A stretch of 64,000 nt of DNA from DASZUK01 sp963844575 (GCA_963844575.1 CAWJOU010000005.1:2604001-2668000), one strand, 5' to 3'. Numbered from the stretch's first letter, positions 53,497-62,183 are shown. Program-made: numbers and translations. Notes: generated by a model from the letters alone, not told the origin.

Positions 53497-54684
53497 ATGG
53501 CTGGACCGTTCCCGACCCGTGTTACCGGGCCGTTCGTTGGGCAGGTTGATGGCTTTCGTGCCGAGCTGGGCCGCCTCGGTTATTCGCGGCGAAGTGCCGA
53601 AGGGCACCTGTACGTGCTGGCGCACCTCAGCCGATGGCTCGAGGAAGAAGAACTTGTCGCAGACACCCTGACGGCCGAGGTGCTGGAACGCTTCGTCGCC
53701 AGCTCCCGCGCGGCGGGCCGGCGACGTCCGCACTCGGTGACGTCCCTTCGGCTCCTCGTCGACTACCTCTGCGCGAGCGGGGTGGTCCCGCCGGAACCTT
53801 CGGTGCCCACCTCTTCACTCGAGCGGCTCCTCGGGGAGTACCGGCGCTACTTGAGTGCTGAACGGCGCCTCGCCGCGTCGACCGTTCGGTCACGTGTCGA
53901 TCTCGCCCGCCGGTTCCTCGGCGGCCTCGACCCCGGCCGCCTGGCGCCGTCGGAGGTGACGGCGTTCGTGCTGCGCGAGTCGCGCCGTTACAGCGCCGGC
54001 TCGATGAAGGGCCTCACGACCGGTCTCCGTTCGCTGCTCAGGTTCCTCTATCTCGACGGTGTCCTCGACCGGGATCTCACCGGTGCGGTTCCCACCGTTG
54101 CGAGCTGGCGGAAGACCGGATTGCCGAGGGGCATCGACCGCCAGACGATACAGGCGCTGCTCGACAGCTGCGACAGAACGACGGTGCTCGGAGCTCGCGA
54201 TTTCGCCATCCTCACCTTGCTCTCACGCCTCGGGCTCCGCGCCGGCGAAGTGGCGGCGATCGAGCTCGGCGACATCGACTGGCGTGCGGGCGAGATCGTC
54301 GTCCGGGGCAAGGGCAACCGCCGCGACCGCTTGCCCTTGCCGAACGACGTCGGCGAAGCGCTCGTCGCGTACCTCTCCGCCGCGCGCCGGACGTCCACTT
54401 GCCGGGCGGTGTTCCGGCGCGGCCACGCTCCCGAAGGAGCGATGACGTCACGGGCGGTCGTGATGGTGCCGCGCCGGGCCGCTCAGCGCATCAGTGCACC
54501 GGTCGTCGGGGCCCATCGCCTGCGACACGCCGCTGCGACCGAGATGCTCGCCGGAGGGGCGTCGCTCTCGGAGATCGCGCAGGTTCTCCGGCATGGCAGT
54601 GAGTCGACGACGCGGATCTATGCCGCTGTCGACCGCGCCGCTCTTTCGCTGGTTGTGCGCCCGTGGCCGGGGGCGGTCCGATGA
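53497..54684 (+). CDS. RIT tyrosine recombinase, first gene
   Basis: A 395-residue recombinase. An N-terminal SAM-like core-binding domain covers about 20-190 (VDGFRAELGRLGYSRRSAEG, VDLARRFLGGLD), the catalytic domain about 205-390. Active-site residues: Arg in SRLGLRAGEVAAIELGDID, Lys in VRGKGNRRDRLPL, HxxR in GAHRLRHAAATEML, and His/Tyr in LRHGSESTTRIYAAVDR. ATG 53497 has GGAGAGGAG upstream. Overlaps the second gene by ATGA. Confidence 0.94.
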   Translation: MAGPFPTRVTGPFVGQVDGFRAELGRLGYSRRSAEGHLYVLAHLSRWLEEEELVADTLTAEVLERFVASSRAAGRRRPHSVTSLRLLVDYLCASGVVPPEPSVPTSSLERLLGEYRRYLSAERRLAASTVRSRVDLARRFLGGLDPGRLAPSEVTAFVLRESRRYSAGSMKGLTTGLRSLLRFLYLDGVLDRDLTGAVPTVASWRKTGLPRGIDRQTIQALLDSCDRTTVLGARDFAILTLLSRLGLRAGEVAAIELGDIDWRAGEIVVRGKGNRRDRLPLPNDVGEALVAYLSAARRTSTCRAVFRRGHAPEGAMTSRAVVMVPRRAAQRISAPVVGAHRLRHAAATEMLAGGASLSEIAQVLRHGSESTTRIYAAVDRAALSLVVRPWPGAVR

Positions 54685-55607
54685 GCGCCCTCCACCAGCA
54701 CCTGGACGACTACCTGGCGATCCGCCGCGCCCTCGGCTACCAGCTCCGCCAGGAAGCCCGCATGCTCGCGAGCTTCGTCGAGCACCTCGAGGCGGAGGGT
54801 TTGGCACGGGTCACCGTCGATGCGGCGCTCGCTTGGGCGACCGTCCCTGAGGGCGCCAGCCCCACCTGGTGGGCGAAGCGCCTCACGGTCGTGCGCGGCT
54901 TCGCCACCTACCTGGTGAGCCTCGACGTCTCGTCCGAGGTGCCGCCGCATCGACTGTTGGCGAACCGGCCGTCGCGGACCACGCCCTATCTGTACTCCGA
55001 GGGGGAGATCCTCGCCCTGATGGACGCCGCAAGGCGGCTCGCCGACCCGATGCGGGCGGCCACCTTCGAGGCATTCATCGGCCTCATGGCGGCGACGGGG
55101 ATGCGCACGGGGGAGGCGATGCGTCTCGACCGCGACGACGTCAACCTCGGCGACGCAGTGATCACGGTGCAGAGCTCGAAGAACGGCAAGTCCCGTCTCG
55201 TGCTGCTGCACGAGACGACGAGCTGTGCGCTCGACCACTACGCGCGCCGACGTGACCAGTTGTGCTCGGCGCCGGCCGTGCCGGCGTTCTTCCTCTCGGG
55301 CGTGGGCACCCGCCTCAACTCCACGAACGCGACCTCGACCTTCGCCCGACTCCTCGATGTCGCTGGGATCGCGGTGCCCCCTGGGCGACGACGGCCCCGG
55401 CTTTATGACCTGAGGCACTCTTTTGCGGTCGCCACCCTCGTCGCTTGGTATGAACGCGAGGTCGACGTCGCGCGGCACCTCCCGGCGCTCTCCGCCGCGA
55501 TGGGCCACGACAAGCCGTCGGCGACGTACTGGTATCTCGAGGCTGCCCCGGAACTGATGGCCCGTGTGGCAGATCGCCTCGAGCGCGTCGATGGGGGGAG
55601 ATCGTGA
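54681..55607 (+). CDS. RIT tyrosine recombinase, second gene
   Basis: A 308-residue recombinase. N-terminal domain: HQHLDDYLAIRRALGYQLRQ; catalytic Arg in GLMAATGMRTGEAMRLDRDD, Lys in SSKNGKSRLVLL, RLYDLRHSFAVATL (Tyr replaces the usual His before the second Arg), and the nucleophile in MGHDKPSATYWYLEAAPEL. Coupled by overlaps to both neighbours. The His change is common in the middle RIT recombinase group as I recall, but this should be compared. Confidence 0.93.
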   Translation: MSALHQHLDDYLAIRRALGYQLRQEARMLASFVEHLEAEGLARVTVDAALAWATVPEGASPTWWAKRLTVVRGFATYLVSLDVSSEVPPHRLLANRPSRTTPYLYSEGEILALMDAARRLADPMRAATFEAFIGLMAATGMRTGEAMRLDRDDVNLGDAVITVQSSKNGKSRLVLLHETTSCALDHYARRRDQLCSAPAVPAFFLSGVGTRLNSTNATSTFARLLDVAGIAVPPGRRRPRLYDLRHSFAVATLVAWYEREVDVARHLPALSAAMGHDKPSATYWYLEAAPELMARVADRLERVDGGRS

Positions 55608-56602
55608 CGACGCTCGCGCCGATCCTCGAGGGGTACTTCGCCGAACGGCTCGGCCGGCGCGGTGCGAGCACGCGGACCGTCGCCTCGTATCGGGACGCGT
55701 TCTGCTTGCTGCTCGGTTTCATGAAGCAGCGGAGTGGCAAGGCGCCGGCGAATCTCGACGTCGGTGACCTCGACGCCGAAGCGATCTGTGCCTTCCTCGA
55801 TCATCTCGAACGCGACCGGGGCAACGCGATCTCGACGTGCAACGCACGACTCGCCGCCGTGCACTCCTTCTTCGCGTACGCGAGCTTCCACTGCCCCGAG
55901 CACGCCGCCACGATCCAGCGGGTCCTCGCCATTCCGACCAAGCGCCGCCAGTCGACGATCGTCTCCTTCCTCGACGCCTCCGAGATCGACGCGCTGCTCG
56001 CGAGCCCAGACCGCGCCACCTGGCTCGGCAGGCGCGATCACTGCCTGCTGCTCGTGGCGGTGCAGACCGGCCTGCGGGTCTCCGAGCTGACCGGGCTCAC
56101 CCGTGCCGACGCCGAGCTCGACGGGAGAGCTGGGACCGTGCGATGCGTCGGGAAGGGGCGAAAGGAACGGCGCACGCCGCTGACCAGGCCAACGGCGCAG
56201 GTGCTCCGCGACTGGCTCTCCGGGGGCGGCGTCGGTGGACGAGCATCGACTGCACCGCTCTTTCCGAGCCGGACCGGCGGTCGGCTGAGCAACGACGCCG
56301 TGGCCGACCTGCTCGTGAAGTACTCCGCAGCGGCCGTGTCGCGATGTCCGTCGCTGGCGAACAAGCACGTCACGCCGCATGTTTTACGCCACAGCTGTGC
56401 GATGACGCTCCTGCGAGCAAAGGTTGACCCCTCGACGATCTCACTCTTCCTCGGACACGCCTCGACGAAATCGACCGACGTCTATCTCCATGCAGACCTC
56501 GTGATGAAAGAGCAGGCACTTGCCAGAACGGCGCCTCACCGTGCCGATCGACACCGCTACCAGGCGCCCGACGCGCTGCTCGCGTTCCTCGAAGCTCTGT
56601 GA
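55604..56602 (+). CDS. RIT tyrosine recombinase, third gene
   Basis: A 332-residue recombinase. Core-binding domain: LEGYFAERLGRRGASTRTVA; catalytic Arg in VQTGLRVSELTGLTRADA, Lys in CVGKGRKERRTPL, TPHVLRHSCAMTLL with both His and Arg, and FLGHASTKSTDVYLHADLVM with the nucleophilic Tyr. All residues of the catalytic set are present. GTG 55604 overlaps the second gene (GTGA). The stop is 2 bp before the right inverted repeat. Confidence 0.94.
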   Translation: MTTLAPILEGYFAERLGRRGASTRTVASYRDAFCLLLGFMKQRSGKAPANLDVGDLDAEAICAFLDHLERDRGNAISTCNARLAAVHSFFAYASFHCPEHAATIQRVLAIPTKRRQSTIVSFLDASEIDALLASPDRATWLGRRDHCLLLVAVQTGLRVSELTGLTRADAELDGRAGTVRCVGKGRKERRTPLTRPTAQVLRDWLSGGGVGGRASTAPLFPSRTGGRLSNDAVADLLVKYSAAAVSRCPSLANKHVTPHVLRHSCAMTLLRAKVDPSTISLFLGHASTKSTDVYLHADLVMKEQALARTAPHRADRHRYQAPDALLAFLEAL

Positions 56603-56603
56603 G

Positions 56604-56700
56604 CGTTATGCCGACCCCGTCACGGGCACCACCCGCTCTCGCCTGCGAGGACGTGGACCTTCGCCGGCGCACCCGGCATAACGGCCGACCCGGCGTAATT
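56604..56700 (-). repeat. Right terminal inverted repeat of the RIT element (97 bp)
   Basis: Complement of the left repeat with three mismatches. It begins just after the third recombinase gene and ends GGCGTAATT at the IS5 transposase junction. Confidence 0.93.
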
Positions 56701-57114
56701 GCCGGCGTCGAATCCCTTGGTTTGCTTGCTCACCACCGAAGAGGCCCGGACCGAGCGGGCATCGACGATGCCCGCCGAGGGCAAGCCCGGGCGACCCTCC
56801 TTCTCGCGCACCGCGGTGGCCAGCCGCTCGGCCACGCGCTCCCACGTGCCATCGCGTGACCAGGCCAGGTGGTAGCGATGGACGGTGTTCCAGTTCGGGT
56901 AACTGTCGGGGAGCGCCCGCCACTGACAGCCCGTGGCCACGACGTAGAAGATGGCGTCGACCACCCGGCGTCGGTCCACTTTCACCGGTCGACCCATCGA
57001 GCCGGGCGTCCAGTACGGAGCGACGAGATCGACGATGAGCTCCCACTCCTGGTCGGTCATGTCGCCGTGAGTCGTGCGCCAGGTCTGGGCCAATGCGGCC
57101 GAATCGGGCTCCAT
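56701..57114 (-). pseudogene. IS5-family transposase, N-terminal fragment
   Basis: Starts at ATG 57114 with MTDQEWELIVDLVAPYW, then GCQWRALPDSYPNWNTVHRY and the first catalytic Asp in SAGIVDARSVRASS, ending QTKGFDAG at the RIT boundary. The downstream half is at 52904-53323. This is the DUF4096-like N-terminus plus start of the DDE domain. Confidence 0.9.
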
Positions 57115-57192
57115 GGGTTTGAGCCTATGCGGTTCGGGGACCCGGAAGAGGCCGATTTGGCTCGCTACCTGCTCAAATTATCCGAACAGTCT

Positions 57193-57375
57193 CTAAGGAA
57201 TGCGGGATGACCCCGCACCACCGAGCCCCAATCGGTCGGTAAAGCATCCAGAGTGCAGGTCGATATCGGTCACCACTCCCGTCCCGTCGGGCTCCAACGC
57301 GACGCGACCGGTGCTGTTACGGTTCACGGTGAAGCGCCCTCTGCGTGGGGTTGCTGCTCCTTTCCTTCGCAGCAA
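57193..57375 (-). pseudogene. Possible gene remnant cut by the IS5 element
   Basis: An open frame of 60 codons (TGRVALEPDGTGVVTDIDLH, SGCFTDRLG) ends at a TAG made by the IS end and target site. The sequence looks protein-like but has no good start and no recognised family. Confidence 0.3.
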
Positions 57376-57504
57376 CAGTTTCCCGCTACCGGAAGGGCCT
57401 TTCCGCGGACGCAGGCAGGTCAGCTCAAATGGCTCTGCGAAGAGCGGGGGCGAAGGGATCGATCAGCGTCGGTGGGAATTTCCGATGGGACGTGAGAGGG
57501 AACG
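57376..57504. other. Upstream region of the Kelch gene
   Basis: No gene seen. It ends in GAGAGGGAACG before the Kelch ATG, a usable Shine-Dalgarno. No convincing -10/-35 pair. Confidence 0.35.
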
Positions 57505-59388
57505 ATGAACCGGTGGAGAAGGGCGTTGATCGCCACCGTGGTGGCAGTCTTGACGGTCGCCGGAGCGGTCAACTGGGCCACGATCCCCGACAGCGGTTCC
57601 AGCGACATGGCCCTCAAGTGGGTTCGCCAGTCGTATCCGGCCGGTCCGAGGCCTCGCGTGTTCGCTTCGATGGCCTACGACACGGCGACCGCCCAGATGG
57701 TCCTCTTCGGAGGATACGGCAACAATTTCTCGCGGCTGGGTGACACCTGGACCTGGAACGGCGAGACGTGGACCAAGCGGGTCCCGTCATTCAGCCCGCC
57801 TGCACGCACAGGGGCCGCGATCGCGTACGACCCGGCCACCAAGACCGTCCTCCTTTTTGGCGGCTACGACGGTACGACAAATGCGAACCGGGCCGATACC
57901 TGGACCTGGGGCGGGAGTAACTGGAGTCCGGCATTTCCCCGAACCAGCCCGCCGACCCGGAACGGGGCTTCGATGGCGTACGACACAGCGACCGGCGACG
58001 TGGTCCTTTTCGGTGGATACGGCATGGATGACACCTGGACCTGGAACGGCGAGACGTGGATCAAGCAGTTCCCAGCGATCACCCCACCCGGGTCCGAACA
58101 GGCCGCGATCGCCTACGACCCGGCGACCCGAGACGTGGTCCTGGTCGATGGTGTCGGAGACCGGACGAGCGAGACGTGGCTCTGGAACGGCTCGACATGG
58201 AGCGAACAGTCGTCCATCACGGCACCGTCTGACTTCGGTGCTGCCTCAATGGCCTACGACCCGGCGACGAGCAACATGGTCCTTTTCGGTACTGCGACGG
58301 CGGGGAGTCAAGTCGGCACCACCTGGACGTGGAATGGCCTCACATGGCTGCAGCGATCGCCGATCGCCAGTCCTCCGAGTCGTAGCGGCTCTTCGATGGC
58401 CTACGACCCGGCAACGCGGAACCTGGTCCTTTTCGGTGGCCACGTCACAACAACAACCTTCTTGGGTGACACGTGGACGTGGGACGGAGCGACGTGGACC
58501 CTGCGGGCCCGGACAACCAGCCCTTCCACGAGGTACGGCGCGTCGATGGCCTACAACCCCGTGACTGGCCACGCGGTCCTCTTCGGCGGGAAGAAGTTTC
58601 CCGATGATCCCGGGGGCAGCAACGAGACCTGGACCTGGAACGGTACGACGTGGACCGAACGGTCCGGAGCGGTCAGCCCAAGCCCTCGCGCCGAAGTGTC
58701 GATGGCCTATGACGAGGCCACCGGGAAGACCGTCCTCTTCGGCGGGGTCGACGCCAGTGGCGCGATCCTCGGCGACACCTGGATCTGGAACGGGACCACG
58801 TGGGCGCGGCAGCAGCCTGCGGTGAGCCCACCGGCCAGCGAGGACGCATCGATGGCCTACGACCCGGCAACGAGGACGGTGGTGCTCTTCGGGGGTGAAG
58901 CGGCAGGCCAGAACGGCACCAGCACCCGCCTGAGTAGCACCTGGACCTGGAACGGGCGAACGTGGCTCAAGCACGTGCCAGCCACCAGCCCGAGTGCCCG
59001 AGCCGGCTCTTCGATGGCCTACGACCCGGCGACGAGAACCGTAGTGCTCTTCGGCGGCTCCGCCGCTGGATACCTCGACGATACCTGGACGTGGAATGGC
59101 ACGAACTGGACCAAGCAGTCGCCAGCGAACCATCCGTCCGCGAGGGCGAGTGCCGCGGTGGCCTATGACCCCGGGACAACAAGCATCGTGCTGTTCGGTG
59201 GCGTCCGAGGCGGAAAGAAGCCGTTCCTCGCCGATACCTGGATATGGGACGGAGGCGACTGGACCAATTTGCCGCTGGCCATGGCGCCCTCCGATCGCTA
59301 CGGCGCCTCCTTGGTCTACAACGGGTCAGTTAGACGCTTGATGCTCTTCGGCAGCTTCGACACACACCTCATTCTCGAGGCGGGGTGA
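57505..59388 (+). CDS. Exported Kelch-repeat (galactose-oxidase-like propeller) protein
   Basis: A 627-residue protein with an N-terminal hydrophobic segment (ALIATVVAVLTVAGAVNWAT) acting as signal or anchor. Eleven complete repeats and a partial twelfth follow, each built as SMAYDPATxxxVLFGG ... DTWTWNGTTW, about 50 residues long. Eleven to twelve blades would make two six-bladed propellers. No catalytic Tyr/Cys/His set of galactose oxidase is seen, so binding or adhesion at the cell surface is more likely. It lies directly beside the IS5/RIT block. Confidence 0.86.
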   Translation: MNRWRRALIATVVAVLTVAGAVNWATIPDSGSSDMALKWVRQSYPAGPRPRVFASMAYDTATAQMVLFGGYGNNFSRLGDTWTWNGETWTKRVPSFSPPARTGAAIAYDPATKTVLLFGGYDGTTNANRADTWTWGGSNWSPAFPRTSPPTRNGASMAYDTATGDVVLFGGYGMDDTWTWNGETWIKQFPAITPPGSEQAAIAYDPATRDVVLVDGVGDRTSETWLWNGSTWSEQSSITAPSDFGAASMAYDPATSNMVLFGTATAGSQVGTTWTWNGLTWLQRSPIASPPSRSGSSMAYDPATRNLVLFGGHVTTTTFLGDTWTWDGATWTLRARTTSPSTRYGASMAYNPVTGHAVLFGGKKFPDDPGGSNETWTWNGTTWTERSGAVSPSPRAEVSMAYDEATGKTVLFGGVDASGAILGDTWIWNGTTWARQQPAVSPPASEDASMAYDPATRTVVLFGGEAAGQNGTSTRLSSTWTWNGRTWLKHVPATSPSARAGSSMAYDPATRTVVLFGGSAAGYLDDTWTWNGTNWTKQSPANHPSARASAAVAYDPGTTSIVLFGGVRGGKKPFLADTWIWDGGDWTNLPLAMAPSDRYGASLVYNGSVRRLMLFGSFDTHLILEAG

Positions 59389-59612
59389 ATCGGCCAACGT
59401 AATGGCTACGGCTCCATCCTCGAAGAGAGGGACTGCTGCACGTTTAGGTGACAGGTTCGGTCACGCAGTCTGACTGGCCGACCCCGATATCGCCGATGTC
59501 CTGGCGGATCTCGACCTCGGCCTCGGGCCGCCGAAGGGGGGAGCGCCTGGGGGATCAGCGCTGTTGTGTGCGCCGACGAGTTGGCGGAATTTCCACCGCT
59601 GACCGCGCCGGA
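59389..59612. other. Gene-free spacer after the Kelch gene
   Basis: About 224 bp with no supported gene. An open frame starting at 59448 has no similarity and runs across the operator into the next gene, so it is not counted. No tRNA found. Confidence 0.4.
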
Positions 59613-59644
59613 TCAATAAACGAAGCGTTATATTTGTTTATTGA
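59613..59644. promoter_or_regulatory. Palindromic operator/promoter of the SDR-QueA-like operon
   Basis: Perfect 9-bp arms TCAATAAAC / GTTTATTGA around a 14-nt AT-rich spacer that holds TATATT (59629-59634), a likely -10. It lies 34 nt before the SDR start. The helix-turn-helix gene at the operon end is the natural candidate repressor. Confidence 0.68.
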
Positions 59645-59677
59645 AGGCAGTCGCAGGACGGCGAAGGAGGTCGGGCG

Positions 59678-60403
59678 ATGGCAGTAGCGATCGTGACCGG
59701 AGGATCGAGAGGCCTTGGCGAGGCACTCGCGGGGGCGCTGGCGGAACGGGGATGGTCGGTCGTCGTCGACGCCCGTTCCGGTGCGGAGCTCGAGGAGGCG
59801 GTCGAGCGATTGCGCCAGCGACCGACGTTCACGGGTTCGGTCGTCGGGATCGCCGGGGACGTCACGGACCCGGCGCACCGGCAGGCGCTCGTCGACGCGG
59901 CGGAAGCCGCCGGCGGGGTGGACCTGCTCGTCAACAACGCGAGCACGCTGGGGCCGACGCCGCTGCCCAGCCTGGCGGGGTACCCGCTCGAGGCCCTCCG
60001 GGAGGCGTACGAGGTCAACACGATCGCTCCGCTGGCGCTCGTCCAGGCCGCGCTGGCCCCACTGCGACGGTCCCCGGATCCGCGGGTGCTCAACGTGACG
60101 TCGGACGCGGCGGTCGAGGCGTACGAGGGCTGGGGCGGCTACGGCTCGTCGAAGGCCGCGCTCGAACACGTCGGCGCGGTCCTGGCGGCCGAGGATCCGG
60201 GACTGCGGGTCTGGACGGTCGACCCCGGCGACATGCGGACGCGGATGCACCAGGACGCGTTCCCGGGGGAGGACATCTCGGACCGACCGCCGCCAGAGGC
60301 AGTCGTCCCGGCGCTGCTCGCCCTCGTCGACGGCGACCGGCCGTCCGGCCGGTACCGGGCGGCGGAGCTGGCCCCACAGAACGAAGGGGTCGAGGTCCGA
60401 TGA
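59678..60403 (+). CDS. Short-chain dehydrogenase/reductase
   Basis: A 241-residue classical SDR: NAD(P)-binding TGGSRGLGEALAGALAERG, LLVNNAST, the catalytic Ser in NVTSDAAVEAY, YGSSKAALEH (Tyr-x-x-x-Lys), and VDPGDMRTRM. The substrate is unknown. ATG 59678 is preceded by GAAGGAGG. The stop overlaps the QueA-like ATG (ATGA), so the oxidoreductase and the QueA-like enzyme are translated together and may act in one pathway. Confidence 0.9.
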   Translation: MAVAIVTGGSRGLGEALAGALAERGWSVVVDARSGAELEEAVERLRQRPTFTGSVVGIAGDVTDPAHRQALVDAAEAAGGVDLLVNNASTLGPTPLPSLAGYPLEALREAYEVNTIAPLALVQAALAPLRRSPDPRVLNVTSDAAVEAYEGWGGYGSSKAALEHVGAVLAAEDPGLRVWTVDPGDMRTRMHQDAFPGEDISDRPPPEAVVPALLALVDGDRPSGRYRAAELAPQNEGVEVR

Positions 60404-61539
60404 CGGCGGTCGTCACGACCGGCCACCTGCAGGGCCCGACCGGCCACCCGCAAGACGCCAGCGGCCACCCACCGGACCCGACCGGCTACCCACCGAACCC
60501 GACCGGCTACCGGCGGCCGACGTTCCAGCTGCCGCAGTCGCTGGAGGCGGGAACGCCGCCGGAGGCCCGCGGGCTGACGAGGGACGCGGTCCGGATGATG
60601 GTCGCCCACCGGCACGACGGCTCGCTGGTGCACGCGACGTTCTCGGAGCTGCCGGCGTACCTGGACGACGGCGACCTGATCGTCGTCAACACGTCGGGCA
60701 CGCTGGCGGCGAGCGTGCCGGCGACGGACGCGGTCGGTCGGTCGTTCTCGGTCCACCTGTCGACGGCGCTGCCGGCCGGTCTGTGGACGGTCGAGCTGCG
60801 GGCCGGCGACGCGCCGTGGTTCGGCGCGGCAGCGGGGGAGTCGTTCTCGCTGCCGGGCGGCGGCCACGTCGTGCTGCTGACGCCGTACGCGGCCCACGGC
60901 GACGGCGTCCGGCTGTGGGTGGCGACGGTCGACGTGCCAGAACCGCTCCACCGGTACCTGGCGGTCCACGGCAGCCCGATCCGCTACGGCTACGTCCAGG
61001 GGGAGTGGCCGATCTCGATGTACCAGAACGTCTACGCGACGGAGCCGGGGTCGGCGGAGATGCCGAGCGCGGGGCGGCCGTTCACGCCGGAGGTGGTCAC
61101 GAGGCTCGTCGCCCGGGGCATCGGCGTCGCGCCGATCGTCCTGCACACGGGGGTGGCGTCGCCGGAGGCGTCGGAGCCGCCGTACCCCGAGCAGTTCCGG
61201 GTCGCACCGTCGACGGCGCGTCGGGTCAATGAGGCGCACCGGGCCGGCGGCCGGGTCGTCGCCATCGGGACGACGGTCGTCCGGGCGCTCGAGACGGTCG
61301 TCGACGGCGATGGGGTGGTCAGCCCGGGTAACGGCTGGACGGAGACGGTCGTCACGCCGGACCGGGTCGTCCGATCGGTCGACGGCCTGCTCACGGGGTG
61401 GCACGAGCCGGAGGCGTCGCACCTGGCGATGCTGGAGGCGATCGCCGGTCGGGAGCTCCTGGAACGGTCGTACGCGGCCGCGCTCGACGAGGGCTACCTG
61501 TGGCACGAGTTCGGCGACGTCCACCTGGTGCTGCCATGA
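60400..61539 (+). CDS. QueA-like S-adenosylmethionine:tRNA ribosyltransferase-isomerase family protein
   Basis: A 379-residue QueA-fold protein. Residues 1-38 are four 7-residue repeats (TGHPQDA-like). The fold motifs follow: DDGDLIVVNTSGTLAASVPA, VHGSPIRYGYVQGEWP, YQNVYATEPGSAEMPSAGRP and APIVLHTGVASPEA. Canonical QueA has PTAGLHF and HVGxGTF at the last two; both are altered here (PSAGRPF, HTGVASP). It may act on a different substrate than preQ1-tRNA, and no other queuosine gene is in the window. Coupled to the SDR and the downstream regulator by ATGA overlaps. Confidence 0.8.
   Translation: MTAVVTTGHLQGPTGHPQDASGHPPDPTGYPPNPTGYRRPTFQLPQSLEAGTPPEARGLTRDAVRMMVAHRHDGSLVHATFSELPAYLDDGDLIVVNTSGTLAASVPATDAVGRSFSVHLSTALPAGLWTVELRAGDAPWFGAAAGESFSLPGGGHVVLLTPYAAHGDGVRLWVATVDVPEPLHRYLAVHGSPIRYGYVQGEWPISMYQNVYATEPGSAEMPSAGRPFTPEVVTRLVARGIGVAPIVLHTGVASPEASEPPYPEQFRVAPSTARRVNEAHRAGGRVVAIGTTVVRALETVVDGDGVVSPGNGWTETVVTPDRVVRSVDGLLTGWHEPEASHLAMLEAIAGRELLERSYAAALDEGYLWHEFGDVHLVLP
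60418..60501 (+). repeat. Four 21-bp in-frame tandem units
   Basis: Units at 60418, 60439, 60460 and 60481 encode TGHLQGP, TGHPQDA, SGHPPDP and TGYPPNP in the N-terminal extension of the QueA-like protein, giving a His/Pro-rich flexible segment. Confidence 0.88.
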
Positions 61540-62183
61540 CCGGGACGGACGCGCCGTTGGCGGCGCTCTCGACGACGCGACGGGCCGTCCTGACGGCGAT
61601 CAAGCGCCGGGGCGAGGCGACGATCCACGAGCTGGCCGCCGAGCTCGGCATCACGGCGACCGCGGTCCGCCAGCAGCTCAACCGGCTGGCGGACGACGGT
61701 CTCGTCGCGCACCGCCCGGACCCGGACGGTCGCGGGCGCCCGGTCCACCGCTACCGGCTGACGCCGGCGGGGGAGTCGCTCTTCCCGAAGCGCTACGGCG
61801 ACCTGACGACGGAGCTGCTCGGCTACCTCGGCGGCCCGGGCGGCCCGGCGGTCGACGACCTGTTCGAGCAGCGCCGCCGGCGGCGGCTGGCGGGAGCGGC
61901 GCCACGGCTGGAAGGACGGACGCTCGACGAGCAAGTGGCGGAGCTGGCCCGGATCCTCGACGAGGATGGCTACCTGGCGGACGTCGAGCCGCTGGCGGAC
62001 GGCGGCTGGCGGATCGTCGAGCACAACTGCGCGATCTTGACGGTCGCGACGGGCTTCCGGCAGGCGTGCTCGAGCGAGCTCGGGTTCATCCGCGACGCGC
62101 TCCCGGGGGCGACGGTCGAGCGCGTTGCCCACCTGATGGACGGGGCGCACGTCTGCGCCTACGAGATCCATCCTGTTTCGTAA
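61536..62183 (+). CDS. SufR-like winged-helix regulator with Cys motif
   Basis: A 215-residue regulator. The N-terminal HTH is ATIHELAAELGITATAVRQQ, with wing DPDGRGRPVHRYRLTPAGE. The C-terminal part has Cys-x12-Cys (NCAILTVATGFRQAC) and a third Cys near the end (GAHVCAYEI), resembling the iron-sulfur site of SufR; the usual third-position Cys is missing, so cluster binding is uncertain. ATG 61536 overlaps the QueA-like stop. It probably controls its own operon through the palindrome at 59613-59644. Confidence 0.78.
   Translation: MTGTDAPLAALSTTRRAVLTAIKRRGEATIHELAAELGITATAVRQQLNRLADDGLVAHRPDPDGRGRPVHRYRLTPAGESLFPKRYGDLTTELLGYLGGPGGPAVDDLFEQRRRRRLAGAAPRLEGRTLDEQVAELARILDEDGYLADVEPLADGGWRIVEHNCAILTVATGFRQACSSELGFIRDALPGATVERVAHLMDGAHVCAYEIHPVS

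Larger units (their letters stand above)
53322..56700 (+). mobile_element. Recombinase-in-trio (RIT) element
   Basis: Three overlapping tyrosine recombinase genes (395, 308 and 332 residues) bounded by 97-bp inverted repeats at 53349-53445 and 56604-56700. The left side has an extra 26-bp palindrome (53322-53347). It sits within an IS5 transposase gene. Three recombinases in this order with long inverted ends define RIT elements. About 3.4 kb. Confidence 0.9.
52874..57193 (-). mobile_element. IS5-family (IS1031-group-like) element interrupted by a RIT element
   Basis: Left end 52874 (GTGGCTGTCGCGATTGTTT) and right end 57193 (complement GAGACTGTTCGGATAATTT) match at 12 of 19 positions and are bordered by TAA at 52871-52873 and 57194-57196, fitting the TNA target of the IS1031 group. 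Without the insert the element would be about 0.94 kb, normal for the group. The transposase gene is split into two pieces by the insert. Confidence 0.8.

Noticed and set aside
59448..59687. 79-codon open frame before the SDR gene
   Set aside because: Runs through the palindromic operator and the SDR ribosome-binding site, with no similarity.
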